Shown here piece after piece: positions 11,394 to 23,632 of a stretch of 64,000 nt of DNA (position 1 is its first letter; each line of letters starts with the position of its first letter). Both the position numbers and the translations under genes were made by a program. This DNA comes from Microthyrium microscopicum (taxonomy: Eukaryota; Ascomycota; Dothideomycetes; Microthyriales; Microthyriaceae): the NCBI GenBank assembly GCA_010405405.1, contig MU004230.1:889744-953743 (forward strand), written 5' to 3'. The notes under the pieces were generated by a model. The model worked only from the letters and a program-made list of their open reading frames with translations. It was not told the DNA's origin and searched no databases.

Positions 11394-13537
11394 ATGCTTT
11401 CCGAGCTAGAGAACATGAAGAAGAAGTTCGCCTTCAATTTGGCTCCATTGGTTTGTCTTATCTGACTCTTAAGAGTAAAACCATTTATCTGACCTTCAAA
11501 CAGCGAATACCATCCAGATCGGAAAATGATGCAATTCGCCGTGCCTTGGAAGGCGATTACTCCCCTGTCACTACGCCAGATTCTCCATTCATCGATCGTC
11601 AATTTATCAATCGCTCGGTTGAAGCAGACCTACACGCTGCCTGCAAGCTACTGGTCGAACAAACTGGCAACGCCCATCACAACAGCCAGGAAGATGCGCT
11701 TGTCAATTTGTCCAGTCTTATTACTGCTGCGAAGCACAAGACGTCGTCCAAGAAGATTGTAGAAAAGACGGCTTCTAAACCAGATTCAGACATGACTCTC
11801 ATTCAGCGAGCTCGTTCAGTGTCCTTGAAGCGTACAAAATCAAAAGCAGAGCTGTTTGAAGATAGCCCGGAGCCTCTACCAAAACAACACAAGGACTCTT
11901 CCGATGACACAGTCTCAGAAAAGCAAACCACGTTTCCTGTTCGCAGAGACAGTCTATCAAGCAAAAAGCATGCTCAACTCAGCCGTCAAAACACTTTCAA
12001 AATTAATGCTGTGGACACAGCTTTATTTCCACCTGTACCTGATCGGCCGCAAACTGCCCCTGGTGTAACCAACGAGGAGAGTAGCAATAGCTCCCCCATC
12101 ACTGCGTCAACGGATCGTCCTACATACTCTGCTTCGACAGCCATGACTTCGCAACCGGTCACTCCCTACATGCGACCTACAACTAGGGCAAACGATAACC
12201 CAGATGATGAAATTCACGATTGCAAAAAGAATTTTGACGAGCCTCAACGTGTTGGTGCTGAATTGGCAAGACCAAATCCCCAAGAGATGCAGCTTGAAGC
12301 TCAAGACGAATTGGTTTTCGTTCCTCCTGAGCCAAGCAGCATTGAAAAAGGATTTGGTACTGGTTTGAGTGGTTTCAAGAACTTTGTTCGTAATCGATCG
12401 AGGAGTAGATCTCGAAGCCGGGAGCCATCTGGTCTAAAACGAACCGCATCGACTCTGCAAAACTGGCCGTCAAATTTTAGTCTCCGGCGAAAACAGAGCA
12501 TCGCCAGCTTCAAGGAATCTCCATTAGGCGAGACGGAGGTCGCGCATGGGAAGCAATATTCTCAGTCTGAGGTGAACCTGGACCGCTCGCTGCCTCCGCT
12601 CCCAGGCTTGGACACATATAAAGAGGTTGAAGAGCCTAAGGTCGGAGAAGCGAAAGATACAAAGCCTCAAACTATGGTGCACATAGTTAACATTGCCCGT
12701 CCAAAGACTGGCAACGTCGATACATCATCTCCAAAGTCGAGTTTTTCAATCGGAACTCCGGCGGCTAGTTATAGAGCCAGATCTTCCTCGCTCAAAGCCG
12801 CTCGTCAGGCTTCGATTACTGTCGCCGCTGAGGAACCACTTCCAACCCGAAAGATATCTGTTGCCGAGTCACGAGGTAGTAGCCAAGACTCGTGCTTCTC
12901 TCCATCGGGCACAGAGACCCCGGAACGCAATGGAGATGCTTTGAAGTCTGCAGCTGGGGGTCGAAACCAAAGCATCGACAGTCTGCAGCAGTTTACTATG
13001 CCACTCAAACCGCAAGCAGTCATTCCTCCACGCAAAGACTCTCTTGCTGCTCCAAAATCTAATGGCGCCTCTCGTCATTCGTCTAGACCTCCTTCTCGTG
13101 GTGCAACTAAATCACCCAATCCAGCACGTTACACCATAATCCCACCTCATCAGCGCACTCCCTCTCAACCCATTCTCACGAGCCGCTCTGCAGCTTCCAG
13201 TGTAATCAATCTGCCGGCTCGTCCGGCTACCAGAGATGCTTCTAGCACCCCACAACGTAGCCACCTTCCGAGCCTCAGTACCATGTCCCAAGGAAGTGCC
13301 CATCCTCCACTACCAATCAACTTCAGTCGCAAGATTGAAGACGCGACTTCACGACCAACAACTTCAGCAGGCATCAAGACGCCCCAGCCACATATCTCTT
13401 CTCTTGCACAACAAAGACCATCAGACGTCACAGCTTTACCAACTTTACCATCAAAGAAGCATAGCATACGTCGTGTTTTAAGCTCACTGAGCATGCGACG
13501 GCCCAAAACATCTCATAGCATTTCTGCTCGCGGTTAG
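11394..13537 (+). CDS. Long disordered Ser/Pro-rich protein of unknown function
   Basis: Two exons: 11394-11450 (19 codons) and 11504-13537, about 696 aa. The start is ATG at 11394; the intron (GTTTGT...CTGAC...AACAG) joins it in frame to the long exon. Only the first 100 residues look structured: a charged N terminus (MLSELENMKKKFAF) and a helical stretch around VEADLHAACKLLVEQ. The rest is disordered and rich in Ser, Pro, Thr and Arg, with an Arg-Ser dipeptide run (RNRSRSRSRSREPS), many R-x-x-S sites such as RRKQS and KRTRS that suit basophilic kinases, and repeated proline patches. There is no signal peptide or membrane segment. Such features suggest a signalling, cortical or RNA-linked scaffold, but that is inference. 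I do not recognise a named family. Confidence 0.8.
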
Positions 13538-14200
13538 AGCCCATGGCGTCTACGCACCACATGAGCGCGGCTTTTGATCATGCATATTAACAATCCATGC
13601 CGTTACAACTTCCTAATTTAATACTGTATATATATCTCTTAGCCTCCAGCATGCTGGAATCATTACTGTAGACTCAGTCGGGGCGCTGCCGAGCAGCTAG
13701 AAAAGTTTCCAAGGCCTTGTTAAAGGACATCTTAGAGGAGGGCAGGTTGCCTTCTGGCATAGAGAATTTTCAAAATGGAAAGTGTCCAATATCTGATGAA
13801 CAGATGTCGATCCACACATACGTTGAATCCTATGTACAATCAAATCCATACCACCTCATGACTCTGATTTTGTGATTATTTGATTATTTCACATTGGCTG
13901 GGAGCAAGTAAACAGGCCTTGATAAAGAGCATCATTGATATTCGTGATAAGTAAAGTTTGGAACAGACTCAATCTTCTATAACCATCTCGGCGCCTGCTC
14001 TTCCCTTTTTTGTATGACTGAGGCCGAAGCGCACTCTGCAGGCCTAATTGTCGTCCTCAGGCGGGATGATCTCAAGACCTTGCCAAGCACTGTAAGCTCG
14101 GGAGTCCCTGCTCGTATAGATATATCTCCCCATAGTCTATGAGATCCAGTGACGCATATCACGCCAGTATCAGCATATCCCCACTCTTTCCCAGCCTGCA
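13538..14200. other. Convergent intergenic region
   Basis: Lies between the 3' ends of the disordered-protein gene (+) and RDS3 (-). It contains AT-rich 3'-UTR-like sequence (TGTATATATATC near 13625). An ORF antisense to RDS3's tail at 13977-14276 has no independent support. Confidence 0.4.
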
Positions 14201-14581
14201 TCATTGATTCCGAAAACTCTTCTTCTGATAAAACAGATCCGTCCGCGAACTTCCCAAGTTGATAATTTTGGGACATCCATCTCTATCCTTCTCCAGCCGC
14301 GTACACTCAAAGCAGTAGAACGCATCACTTATTCCTTCTCCGCCGCACACTACGCACTTGTTTTGGTAGTTTCCAAAGGAACATTCGTCGCAGATGCGCA
14401 CGAGGGTTGTGGGGCGCACGTATGAGTCGCAGACGGGGCATTTGCCGTCGCATTTGTCGCAGAGGCGGCCGATTGCAATGCCGGATTGCTTGCGGCACAT
14501 TACTAGATCGCTACGAAGGGCGTTAGTATCAGACGCTGCGCGGGGAAAGAGGGAGGGAACTTACGGGTGGTGGCGGGACAT
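14201..14581 (-). CDS. RDS3: PHF5-like protein Rds3/PHF5A, SF3b subunit of U2 snRNP
   Basis: Two exons on the minus strand: 14581-14565 (17 nt) and 14510-14201, 108 aa. The junction gives [14 protein letters not shown], matching the invariant PHF5A N terminus (HHPDL..CRKQ). The protein carries the whole family pattern of paired CxxC zinc knuckles: [26 protein letters not shown], followed by [16 protein letters not shown] and TDLFY. It is close to family length (about 105-117 aa). Rds3/PHF5A is a core SF3b subunit that contacts the branch-site adenosine. The last residues (KKSFRNQ) differ from the usual GFKKR-type tail. Divergent from the pinin-domain gene across about 430 bp. Confidence 0.97.
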
Positions 14582-15010
14582 ATTTATGATGGAGAGGATC
14601 GCAGACTAGTGGTGAGAGTGGAGATGTGTTTGCTTGATCTTGGGCGAGAACGAAGTATTCGGGTAGTTCACTATGGGGGGTCTGGTGAAGTGAGGTAAAT
14701 TTTGCAGTGATATTGTTGTTGTGAAGTTGGTGGTTGAAGATGGAACTTTTTGGTGTTGAAGTCTTGGGGTCTTGAAGATAGAAATTATAGCGCTAGTTCA
14801 ACGTGCACGTGCCAAGGCTCCAGGTCGCCCCAAATCTTCAATTTGATAATCTCGATTCTCGATGATCATCTATTTCCAATTCACTAATTATCCAATTCTA
14901 CCGCTTTCTACACATTCTTCCCTTCGAAGCTTCTGGGTCAACAAGTGCACCATCGTACAGGACTTTATCCACTGCTAAATCAACGTCATATCTGATCAAT
15001 TCATCACATC
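14582..15010. promoter_or_regulatory. Shared divergent promoter of RDS3 and the pinin-domain gene
   Basis: The 429 bp between start codons of two splicing-factor genes includes a CACGTG core within CGTGCACGTGCC near 14800-14812. Its near-central position suits a bidirectional regulatory site. The motif is seen; its use is inferred. Confidence 0.45.
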
Positions 15011-16116
15011 ATGCTGGCCTCCGCGGTAGTCGTCCCGGATGCACCCCAGCCTATCGACGATTCTCCCGCTCCCATATCCCTCAAACGCCGTCAATTAGAC
15101 CTCTCCGAACCCGACACTAAGCGTACACGATTAAGTCCTGATGAAACCGCCATGAAAACCGAAAGCAGAACGCAGTCTCCAGCTCCACCAGTACGCCCGA
15201 ATGTAGACACTCGACGCATAGAACGCCGCCAAGTAGGCAAAGAGGAAGAACGCAAGCGTGGAAAACGCATGTTTGGTGCGTTACTTGGCACGTTGGCTGG
15301 CGCAGGTACAAGAACAGGAGCAAATGTGCAGAAGAGACGGGCGGACATTGAGAGGAGAGCACAGGAGAAGCTGCGAGAGCAGGAAGAGAGTGATATGAAT
15401 AGGGTGCGGGAGAGCGTTGAGGTTATTCGGAGAAGGCGCATGAGACAGCAATGGACGTTTGATGAACAGGCGGTATGATGGTCACACCTTCGTTGCATTT
15501 GGAGAAAATGCTAATTTGTGGCGCGTAGTTGAAGACTCGACATCAGAATATGCTTGCGATGGCTCAGTTTCTACAGACTCACGCGGAACCTCGATTGGTA
15601 TGTACTCTCATAGGGGTCTTGCAGCAACTGGCTTGGCTCTTATACAACTATTTGGCAATGCCCAACTCATTCTCTGGAACCTCTTGCTAATCAACCCAAC
15701 AGTATTTCAAGCCATGGAAAATTACAACAGCGGACGAAGACGAAATAGATCAACAACTTCGAGATGCAGAAAGCAAGATTGAAGAAGAAGTTGAAGAGTT
15801 TGAACATCGTCGACGTCAAGCTCTCGATGAACTAGACGCTCTCGAGAAACTTGAGACAAACAATGGTAACACGCCGCAAGGCTCTGACAACAGCAAAGAA
15901 GAACCCTCAACAGAGGTGGGTGCTGAGCCGATTACCAAGTCCGAAGAAACCCATTCTCCAAATGATAATGCTTCTAACCTAGCTTCTACTACCGATGTGC
16001 CAGCAGCAGAGCCTATTGAGAAGGAGGAAATGTCAATAGTTCCTAGAGAAGAACTGATGGATGAGCACCAAGGCGAAACCGTGGTCGAAGCAGACGAAGA
16101 TACGGTAATATACTAA
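15011..16116 (+). CDS. Pinin/SDK/memA-domain protein (splicing, exon-junction-associated)
   Basis: Three exons: 15011-15472, 15529-15597 and 15703-16116, about 314 aa; all junctions are phase 0. The pinin conserved region is clear: KRGKRMFGALLGTLAG at about residues 84-100, a long charged helix with ERRAQEKLREQEE, RRRRMRQQW, then after the first intron TRHQNMLAMAQFLQT and after the second the hallmark LYFKPWK. A coiled-coil Glu/Arg-rich helix follows (residues about 195-230) and the C-terminal third is acidic and disordered. Animal pinin works in splicing with SR-like partners and exon-junction proteins; fungal members are shorter and less studied. The N terminus has a bipartite-type basic patch (KRRQLDL...KRTR) suggesting nuclear import. 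Confidence 0.9.
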
Positions 16117-17405
16117 CTTGGATCCAGTCAGTCAAACGGGCTATGATGTACGATAACGCCGGCATAGTTGACCAGCATGGTCAGACTGCATTAATAGTAG
16201 TACCATTTCCATTTCACGTGCGAGTTGACAAGGCTCGCCGTTCTTCCATTGTATGAATATCGTTCAAAAGATGGTTGTCAACATACTCAACGACATGTCC
16301 TACCCCTGCAGGCTGTGGAGTTGGAGAATTTGACTGCAAATGATGAATGTGTCCATTTCGAGACTGACCAGCTCACGTCTTCAAACAACATTCGGGTATA
16401 GGAATTTCTAGAGCTACAGTATGAATGTTGACGGAGAAGTTGCCTCCAATGGAAAGCTTCCCATGGTGGGGTTCTGCATGATGCATGCTCTGCTTCAAAT
16501 GTCTTGGAGCTTAGAACCCTGGAAGCTCGCAACTTGATACCAGGTTCATCTTGTTCAAAAGCTCCATGGTTCTGATTTGGAGCAAGCGGTGATATCTTGA
16601 TCCAGCCATGCCAGCTCGTTTAAGAGAGGCGGAATGATACGACATCTAACCACGTTGGACTAGCTCCGGCCTCTTGCTGGAAATGGTAACAGGTAGCTTT
16701 TTAGGAAGCAGAGACATGTCGTTGTTTGGTTGTGTTAGTACATACCGGTAGTACTCTCTAGCCTTAAAACTTTGGAACCAACCATAGCGGTGACACCGAG
16801 GTTAAACGGAACGAAGCTTGTGCTCACTTCCGACCCTCAACCCTGCCCTGTCCTTCAGCGTTATGTTTTCGAGTCAAAGCGGAGAGAGCACTCGAAAGAG
16901 GAAGACTTTCGTCTTACCAGGTACTACTAGTATACATTCGCCTCGTATATCAATGCTGTTGTAACGTCGCCCAGCGCACAAAACGTTGAGCGTCGCCTTT
17001 GACGTCGCCCGTTATTCGACAACCGCAGTCATCACTCATCACCAATTGACTACACGCCACTGCGACCTAGTAATATCGCGGTATCAAAAGCCCCAGAAGC
17101 CGTCCGGGTACTTTCTTCCTCCCGCTGCAAAGTGCCGGCAGCGACACCCTCTTGGAGCCGCCTAGCAACCTACAGCAAGCTAAGCTAGCACCGCAGTGCC
17201 GACAGTCTGGGATAACTTCGACTGCCTAGTTTACAGCTCTCAGCGGCCGTATCGCCGACTACTTGAACCCAGTTTTGAATTTCAGCTTGGTTGTGTGCCC
17301 ACAACTACGAGGCGACCGCCTTTTCAAACGAAAGCTCGCCCTGAGAATCAACCATCCCTCCAGGCTAATTATACCCTAGCATTTCTTTGCAAAGGTCAAA
17401 AGAAC
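16117..17405. other. Intergenic region upstream of the epoxide hydrolase
   Basis: No supported gene. A TTTCACGTGCGAG segment with a CACGTG core occurs near 16213-16225. The last 200 bases form an open reading frame continuous with the hydrolase start but with low-complexity composition, so I treat it as leader. Confidence 0.35.
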
Positions 17406-18970
17406 ATGGCATCTGCAGTACCGAGACCGGCTGCGCTGGATTTTCCTAGCGATGAGCGCTTTGAGCATCGCTATGAGCAGGTAAATGGTGTTCGATATCA
17501 CTACCTGTATGCCGAGCCCAAGGACGGCAATATCAAGGCTACCGTTGTCCTGGTAAGTTAGCCGCCTGCAAGCAGCTTGTGCAGAAAATAGAAAAGCTAC
17601 CTTAGTTTTCCCCTTGCTTTGCTACGTACTGTTTTATCCGTAGATAACAAGAGGATTTTTGCTGAATGGGTTTATTTCCGCCCTGGTGTAGATTCATGGC
17701 TGGCCGGACATTTCTGCTGGTTGGCGCTATCAAATTCCCGTCTTCCTGGAACTAGGATGTCGAGTTATCGCCCCTGATATGATGGGTTATGGAGGAACTG
17801 TAAGCTCACAACCTCCCCAGCTGTTACGCATGTGATTGTGCTCATGATAATTTCGTTAGGATGCTCCGACTGTTCCACCAAATGACATCAGACTGTATTC
17901 CATGAAACGTGCTGCAGATGATATTCAACAGCTGCTACAACAGCTAGGTATCAACAGAATTATCCTGGGTGGCCATGATTGGTAGTTCTCTCTCTTCGCT
18001 TTTCTCCCCTGATAACTAACACCGAGTTTTATCATAGGGGTGGCATGGTAATATGGCGAACTGTTCTTTGGCATCCAGAACTGGTAAGTCGAGGAGTATG
18101 ATATGGCGACTTCTTAGCATGCCTAATCATATCAGGTGTCGCATGTGTTCTCAGTTTGCACGCCATATACGACACCAACAAGTTCATACATCTCTACTGA
18201 AGATATGGTCAAGGGCCCTGCGCCCCAGTTTGGTTATCAAATTCACTTGGCAAGCGGTGAAGTAGAGAAAAAGCTTACCTCCAGAGAGGATATTCGCCAA
18301 TTCCTTCGAGGAATGTACGGTGGCCGAGGACCCAATAGGGAAGTGGTTTTCTCACCCTTTACAGGGGTTTTGTTTGTAAGGCTGGGCAAACTCACCTCTA
18401 TATCACCAAGTGCTCATGATTGTTTAGGAAAATATCTCTAAAGTTGGCCCATCGCCAATCATTACTGAGCGGGTATGTTCAGCCTAATAGCATTACGAAA
18501 TTGGGAACTTGCGCTGACGGAGCTGTAGGAGTTGGACTACTATGCAGACCAATGGCATCGTACTGGAGTTCATGGTCCTCTGAATTGGTATCGGACCAGA
18601 AAAGGTATGCGAGCCAAAGCAATGACGTGTTTCAGCGTGGGAGAGATCACTGACAATTGTTGATAGTGAATTATGAAGATGAGCTGGAACTTGATCCTAC
18701 CACCAAGATCAAAATGCCAGCACTTATGATCAGCGCCAGCAAAGACGCAGTGTTGAAGCCCGAGATGGCAGCCAAGATGGGTATGATTCAACTTTCGGAT
18801 ATACAGAGCTACTCGACTAATGAGTGGATGCAGGGCAACACTTTGAGAATCTAACCTCCTGCGAGGTAAACGCTGGACATTGGGCTCTCTGGGAAGCTGC
18901 TGAAGAAGTAAATGATGTTTTGAGGGAATGGTTTGCGGCCCAAATCTTCAAATCCAAGTCTACTTTGTGA
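17406..18970 (+). CDS. Soluble epoxide hydrolase-type alpha/beta hydrolase
   Basis: Nine exons: 17406-17552, 17692-17799, 17860-17981, 18038-18083, 18136-18375, 18428-18472, 18529-18604, 18667-18780 and 18834-18970; about 344 aa. Each junction keeps frame and restores conserved blocks. Motifs in order: oxyanion-hole HGWP at residues 51-54; RVIAPDMMGYGGTDAP; nucleophile motif GGHDWGG with Asp125 in place of the lipase Ser, as in epoxide hydrolases and haloalkane dehalogenases; an acid-bearing SASKDAVL; and the catalytic His in NAGHWALWE near the C terminus. The lid region contains Tyr residues (DYYADQW and PLNWYRTR) where epoxide hydrolases place epoxide-polarising Tyr. The reaction would be epoxide hydration to a vicinal diol; the substrate cannot be told. 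No signal peptide, so cytosolic or peroxisomal; the KSTL end is not a canonical PTS1. Confidence 0.9.
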
Positions 18971-21100
18971 TTGAGGTGTAGTATCAAAATAACACGAGTC
19001 GTAAAACGTAGACTCAACTCATCCACTCGGGTCCTTTGAATCAGAGCCTTCATACCTTACGTGCATTTGCTACCTCATGCAGTATAATGATGCCCAAAAG
19101 GCCTTTGATATCGTGTCATCTGCACTGGGCGTAACTATCCGCGGTGCATTATCTTGCTTAACGCTTAGAAATGAGCAATCGGAGCGCCCGTAATCTTCCC
19201 TCAAGGCACAGAACACATATTTGGCAAGAAATCAAATAATGGAAATCATTGAGCGATGCGCTGGCAATAGCTCGGAATGAACTTATGATGCTGTTGGTCT
19301 AAACCAAGGCGACAAGGCCGTCAGTACCAGTGACTTTGATCCATGATGAATGCAAGCTATATCCAATGGGCTACCCGTCCGCGGAACTTGCATACGAAGT
19401 GTCCAATGGCGGCTTAGCGTACTGGGCATCTGCATAAGCTTCACCCGACAGCCTGGGTCGCCTGGAGCTTTGGATTGACATTGGCGCATGGTTCCAGACT
19501 TGGAAATAAACAGCTGCCTTTGAAGAGAACGTGCAAGTTTCATGCTGTCAAATATAGGATAAGAAGCTCTGACATAATCAAATATTGTCGTGAGTTCGGT
19601 GATTGCTGGCGCAGGGTGAGTTTCCGGCTCGACTGATAGAATGTGGAGAGGAATGATTTTGCTTAGTGATTGACTCACTCACTGGTGCCAGTGCCAGTGT
19701 AACTGCCCTCGACAGGCTGACCTAGAGATAGGTTTAGTGGAGCCTTGCCAATTTCCCAGAACCCTGGGAGATCTCGAAGCCCTGAGCTACTTCATGCAAT
19801 GCGGTTCGATGTGAAAACTAGCGTGAGCTCACGCACAGGTGGACAAACGGAACCTTTTCCTGCCTCGCACTTCCGATCGTTTTCGTGCTGCCCAGTCTTG
19901 GAAGAAAAGAGAAGCGACTGGCTGGATCATCATTGACGAGCAACAAGATGTTGTTATTGAGCCTAAGCAAGCTCTATCCCGGGTATCATCCGTTTAGCCT
20001 GGCCTAGAACGTAGTCCAGTCCGAAAGTCAGAAGTTCAAACACGAGTTATTCAGAGCTCAAATCATTGTGCGTTCGTGAAATTAAGCCGTCAGGTCTCAA
20101 AAGAATTCCTATTCGAGATATGAAGCTGTCAAACTGACAGCTGAAAGATTAGTGTAGCTCCAGCTAGAAGGGAACGATGCCGGCATCTTCCTGCCTGTAC
20201 CGAGGTGTTGGAAAAGGCGGCGTAGCTGTCCGTATTGTTGAATCTCTTCCAATAGAATATTCTTATACTCGAATTTGAGTGGCAACTGCACAGTTCTTGA
20301 GGTGCATAGTCAGCAAAAAGTACCCATTGTTCTACACCGGCTTAGAACGGCAAAGTGACGATATGCTTCCAAGCTCCAAGCTGATCAAGGGTAATTGCTC
20401 CATGATATCATCCACATGTTCTACTTCTCTCACATCTTTGGCTCGCTAAGTAGCAGTGGTGGGGCTTTCTGCTGCAGCTCGAGTAGGATGAGCGGTGCAA
20501 GGCGACTAGAGAAAGTGAGAAACTGATCGCCATGGGCCTTTTGGTCCTATGAAAGATATGTTGAATCCAGGGCATGTCCCCAGTAGTTTGGGTGCACCTG
20601 GATCCTAACCGCATTGGTAGAACCGGCAAACAACCGATCGAAAGAACCGGCCCGTACCAGGTCTACCTGTGTAGTCGCCCGACGCACGCTTTCCAGGCCG
20701 CGTTATCGCTGTTTCACAAGCAGTAAAGATAGACAGCCAGCCAATAGAGAAAGAAGCAGAGTCGTAAAGGCTGATAGTGGACCCAAGTTGAGACCTTTTG
20801 AGATCAACAACTGGCCATGACATCGGGTGCTTGGAAGTGACTGGGTTGTGTCTTGAACGAACTATTCCGAAAGGTGCATATCAAGTTCCAATCCAGGGGA
20901 TTTCAACAGCCTCTAGACATATGCCGTGGTGATTGTGCCGCCACCACGCAATGGGTCAAAGATAAGGATTCTTGATGCTTTGGCGGTCCAGAATGATATA
21001 ATTTCCCCCGCGACTCTCGTGGGGGAAGGTCATCTTTCATCGATATCTTGTGATAATTCTTCGTTTTGGCCCTTTGATCCTTGCTCAACTCTGTGATAAA
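18971..21100. other. 2.1-kb intergenic stretch
   Basis: Only short frames without motifs. The one positive feature is the CreA-like hairpin at 21003-21027, just upstream of the polyol dehydrogenase. Confidence 0.4.
21003..21027. promoter_or_regulatory. Inverted pair of CreA/Mig1-type sites in the polyol dehydrogenase promoter
   Basis: TTCCCCCGCGA and TCGTGGGGGAA lie 3 bp apart and are inverted repeats with one mismatch. One arm reads GTGGGG and the other, on the opposite strand, GCGGGG. Both fit the CreA consensus SYGGRG, and paired CreA sites are known to be the effective form in Aspergillus promoters. The pair ends 74 bp before the proposed ATG at 21101. Glucose repression of a polyol-catabolic enzyme would make sense; occupancy is inferred. 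Confidence 0.5.
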
Positions 21101-22497
21101 ATGGCACCCGGAGCTTTCATTGACTTGTTCCAACCAATCGCGGTCCAGCATTCTGCTAAAAGCTCTTCAGTTCAGGCATCGGTCCTCGTTGGCCCTAGGA
21201 ATTTGCAGCTGGTATGACGGTTCCTGCATATATTTCCCCCGTGTCATCTGATTTGTGACTGCATCGGACTGTTTTTGGCCAATAGTGTCAGACGTTTGCT
21301 AACTTTCAGCCAGGAATATCGGCACCTTCCTGAGCCTGCGTCTGGTGAGCTCCAGATTGCTATCAAGTACACTGGCGTCTGTGGTAGTGATGTCTCGTAC
21401 TACAAAAAGTTCTGCAATGGTGATCTCAAAGCCGTCGGACCATTGACTCTGGGCCATGAGTCTAGTGGAGTTGTAGAGGCCATTGGCGAGGGTGTCACTG
21501 GCTTCCACGTTGGTGATAGAGTTGCCCTTGAGGTCGGAGTGCCTTGCGATTCCTGTCGAGCTTGCCAAAAAGGTCGATACAACCTCTGTCCAAAAATGCG
21601 ATTTCGTAGCAGTGCGAAATCGATCCCTCACTTCCAAGGTACTCTACAACAAAAACTCAACCATCCAGCCAAGTGGTGTCATAAGTATGAAAACATCTTA
21701 TGCTGGGCTGAGCCAAAAGCTAATTTCTTATAGAATACCAGCTCATGTTTCCCTTGAGGCTGCAGCAATGTTGGAACCGCTGGCGGTTGCCATACATGCA
21801 ACGCGGAGAGCATCAATCGAGCCAGGCGACACTGCAATAGTGTTCGGTGCTGGTACTGTTGGACTCCTCACTGCAGCCATGGCTCAAATCAGTGGTGCGA
21901 GTAATGTCCTCATTGCCGATCTGGATGCTGGCCGAGTAGCATATGCCCTCAACAACCGTTTCGCAACCAAAGGCTTCGTAGTGGAAGCACCAAATTACAC
22001 AGGGTCAACAGAAGACAAGATTCGATTTGCTCAGGAGCTTGCCGATGACGTTGTGACAGAAGCATTTAAAGGTCGTGAAGCTTTTGATGATTTGCAAGGT
22101 GCTGATGTTGTCTTTGATTGCACTGGAAAAGAGATGTGTGTCCAAGCTGGTTTATTCGTAAGTTTTCTAGTAACACCCGTGTTTCATCGAAACTAATATT
22201 TCAAAGGCGGCAAGGCCTGGTGGTCAGTTAGTCATGGTCGGCATGGGCACACCAATTCAAACTCTTCAGATGTCCGCTGCTCATTTGAAAGAAGTCGATA
22301 TTATCGGCATATTCAGATATTGTGGCACCTATGCAACTGGAATAAGGCTCCTTTCGTCTGGTGTGCTTCCTGGGCTGGAAGACATGATCACACATCGATT
22401 CAAAGGCTTGGCTTCAACACAAGAGGCGATGGAGCTTGCCAGTCGAACAGTGGATGATAAGGGGAATCTGGTACTGAAGGTTCTGATTGAAGCTTAA
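21101..22497 (+). CDS. Zinc-dependent polyol (sorbitol/xylitol-type) dehydrogenase
   Basis: Four exons: 21101-21211, 21314-21684, 21734-22157 and 22207-22497; about 398 aa. The first intron uses the second of two nearby AGs (CAGCCAG), the only one keeping frame, and yields VLVGPRNLQLEYRHLPEP, as in fungal sorbitol dehydrogenases. Catalytic-zinc ligands: Cys60 in GVCGSD, His in LGHESSG, then Glu. The structural-zinc loop CDSCRACQKGRYNLC has all four Cys. The Rossmann motif is GAGTVGLL, and IADLDAGR follows; an acidic residue after the second beta strand favours NAD over NADP. The end (FKGLASTQEAMELASR) is family-typical. Likely oxidises sorbitol, xylitol or arabinitol; which one cannot be read from sequence. 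The N terminus has an extra leader of about 20 residues (MAPGAFIDLFQPIAVQH), so the start is less certain than the rest. Confidence 0.92.
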
Positions 22498-23632
22498 TGA
22501 TGGATTTTAATGCGTCTCAGCGGGATCTACCTTAGATATAGAAGGCGTCGGAGCATCCAGCATGGTGCGTGATTTTTTTGCATTTAGATACCAAACCTTC
22601 GGAAATCCAGATAATTCCTGAATCTGACAAATGAAATTGAGTCAGTTCTCTTGTGCCCGATAACACAGCTGCAGGACGGTGTGGACAAACGCGAGCTTCC
22701 CGGTTTGCAGGCGTAAAGATCTGGGGTTTCAGCTGCAGCCATCCCATTGAAGAAGTCACAATGCACTTATACAACACCTTATATGCTGCTTTGATCATGA
22801 GGACATGAATTCAAGGGCATTGATGGACCTTTCTCCACTTCTAGACCTGTAGGCAGAATGAGCGGTGTGCATAGCTTCGTTGATTATACCTCAGATGCTG
22901 CCTTGCTCTCTACAGAAGGCGATGAGCATCCCGGAACGTACAGCGCTTCCAGAGCAACGATGATGCTTAGTTCTTGGAGTATGCGAACGGTATTATGCAC
23001 CCCATAGTGCTTTGCCAATAGTCATGCTCAATGATACGTCTCGAAGTAGGTGCAGTCCTATACGCTGAGAGACATGAGTAAGGCCGCAGATAGCTTGCAA
23101 GCTGCAATAACGAATACCTGGAGACTCTTTCATTTCTCGGCAACAGTATCTGACGATTGCCGAGATGTATGATGGTAAGCTCCTCGTGCCTAGCTCCTGG
23201 CAAGCATCACAGCCAGTATTCCACATTTGCCTTGCTCTTGCATCGAAGTCTCCAGACGACATAATAGATAGACTCTTGTTTCTCGGTCATATCTCTAAAT
23301 TTGAGATTTTAATAAATCAGACGTGTGTTGGTGTTGGATGGCTGTCAATTGCGTGTTTCGGCATCTGAAGTTAAGAAGTACTAGACGGTTATATATGATA
23401 AAGCGTCAGCTCATGGCGAAAGGGCCCTGTTAAAGTGCAGTGGTAGCCACGCCACAAGCGCCACGACACGCGGACATTGTGGACTATTAACCCCTCGCCT
23501 TCTCTGATATCAAATCCAGAGACAACGATCCAACTGAGCAACGATTTCTCATTTATTGACTCTGACTGCCCTTCCAAATCAAACCTATTCCCTCCATTCG
23601 AAACCTTTGATCCTATCCCAACATAATACGTC
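22498..23632. other. Intergenic region before RAD6
   Basis: About 1.1 kb with no frame that shows motifs or plausible exon structure. The last 100 bases are C/T-rich leader sequence. Confidence 0.4.

Noticed and set aside
13977-14276. 99-codon minus-strand frame overlapping the end of RDS3
   Set aside because: Overlaps the conserved PHF5A exon in another frame; no motif or start context supports it.
17196-17405. N-terminal extension of the epoxide hydrolase
   Set aside because: Open by chance and without an ATG in suitable context; family members start near MASAVPRPAALDF.
19283-19678. 131-codon minus-strand frame between the hydrolase and polyol dehydrogenase genes
   Set aside because: No motif or family pattern; composition looks random.
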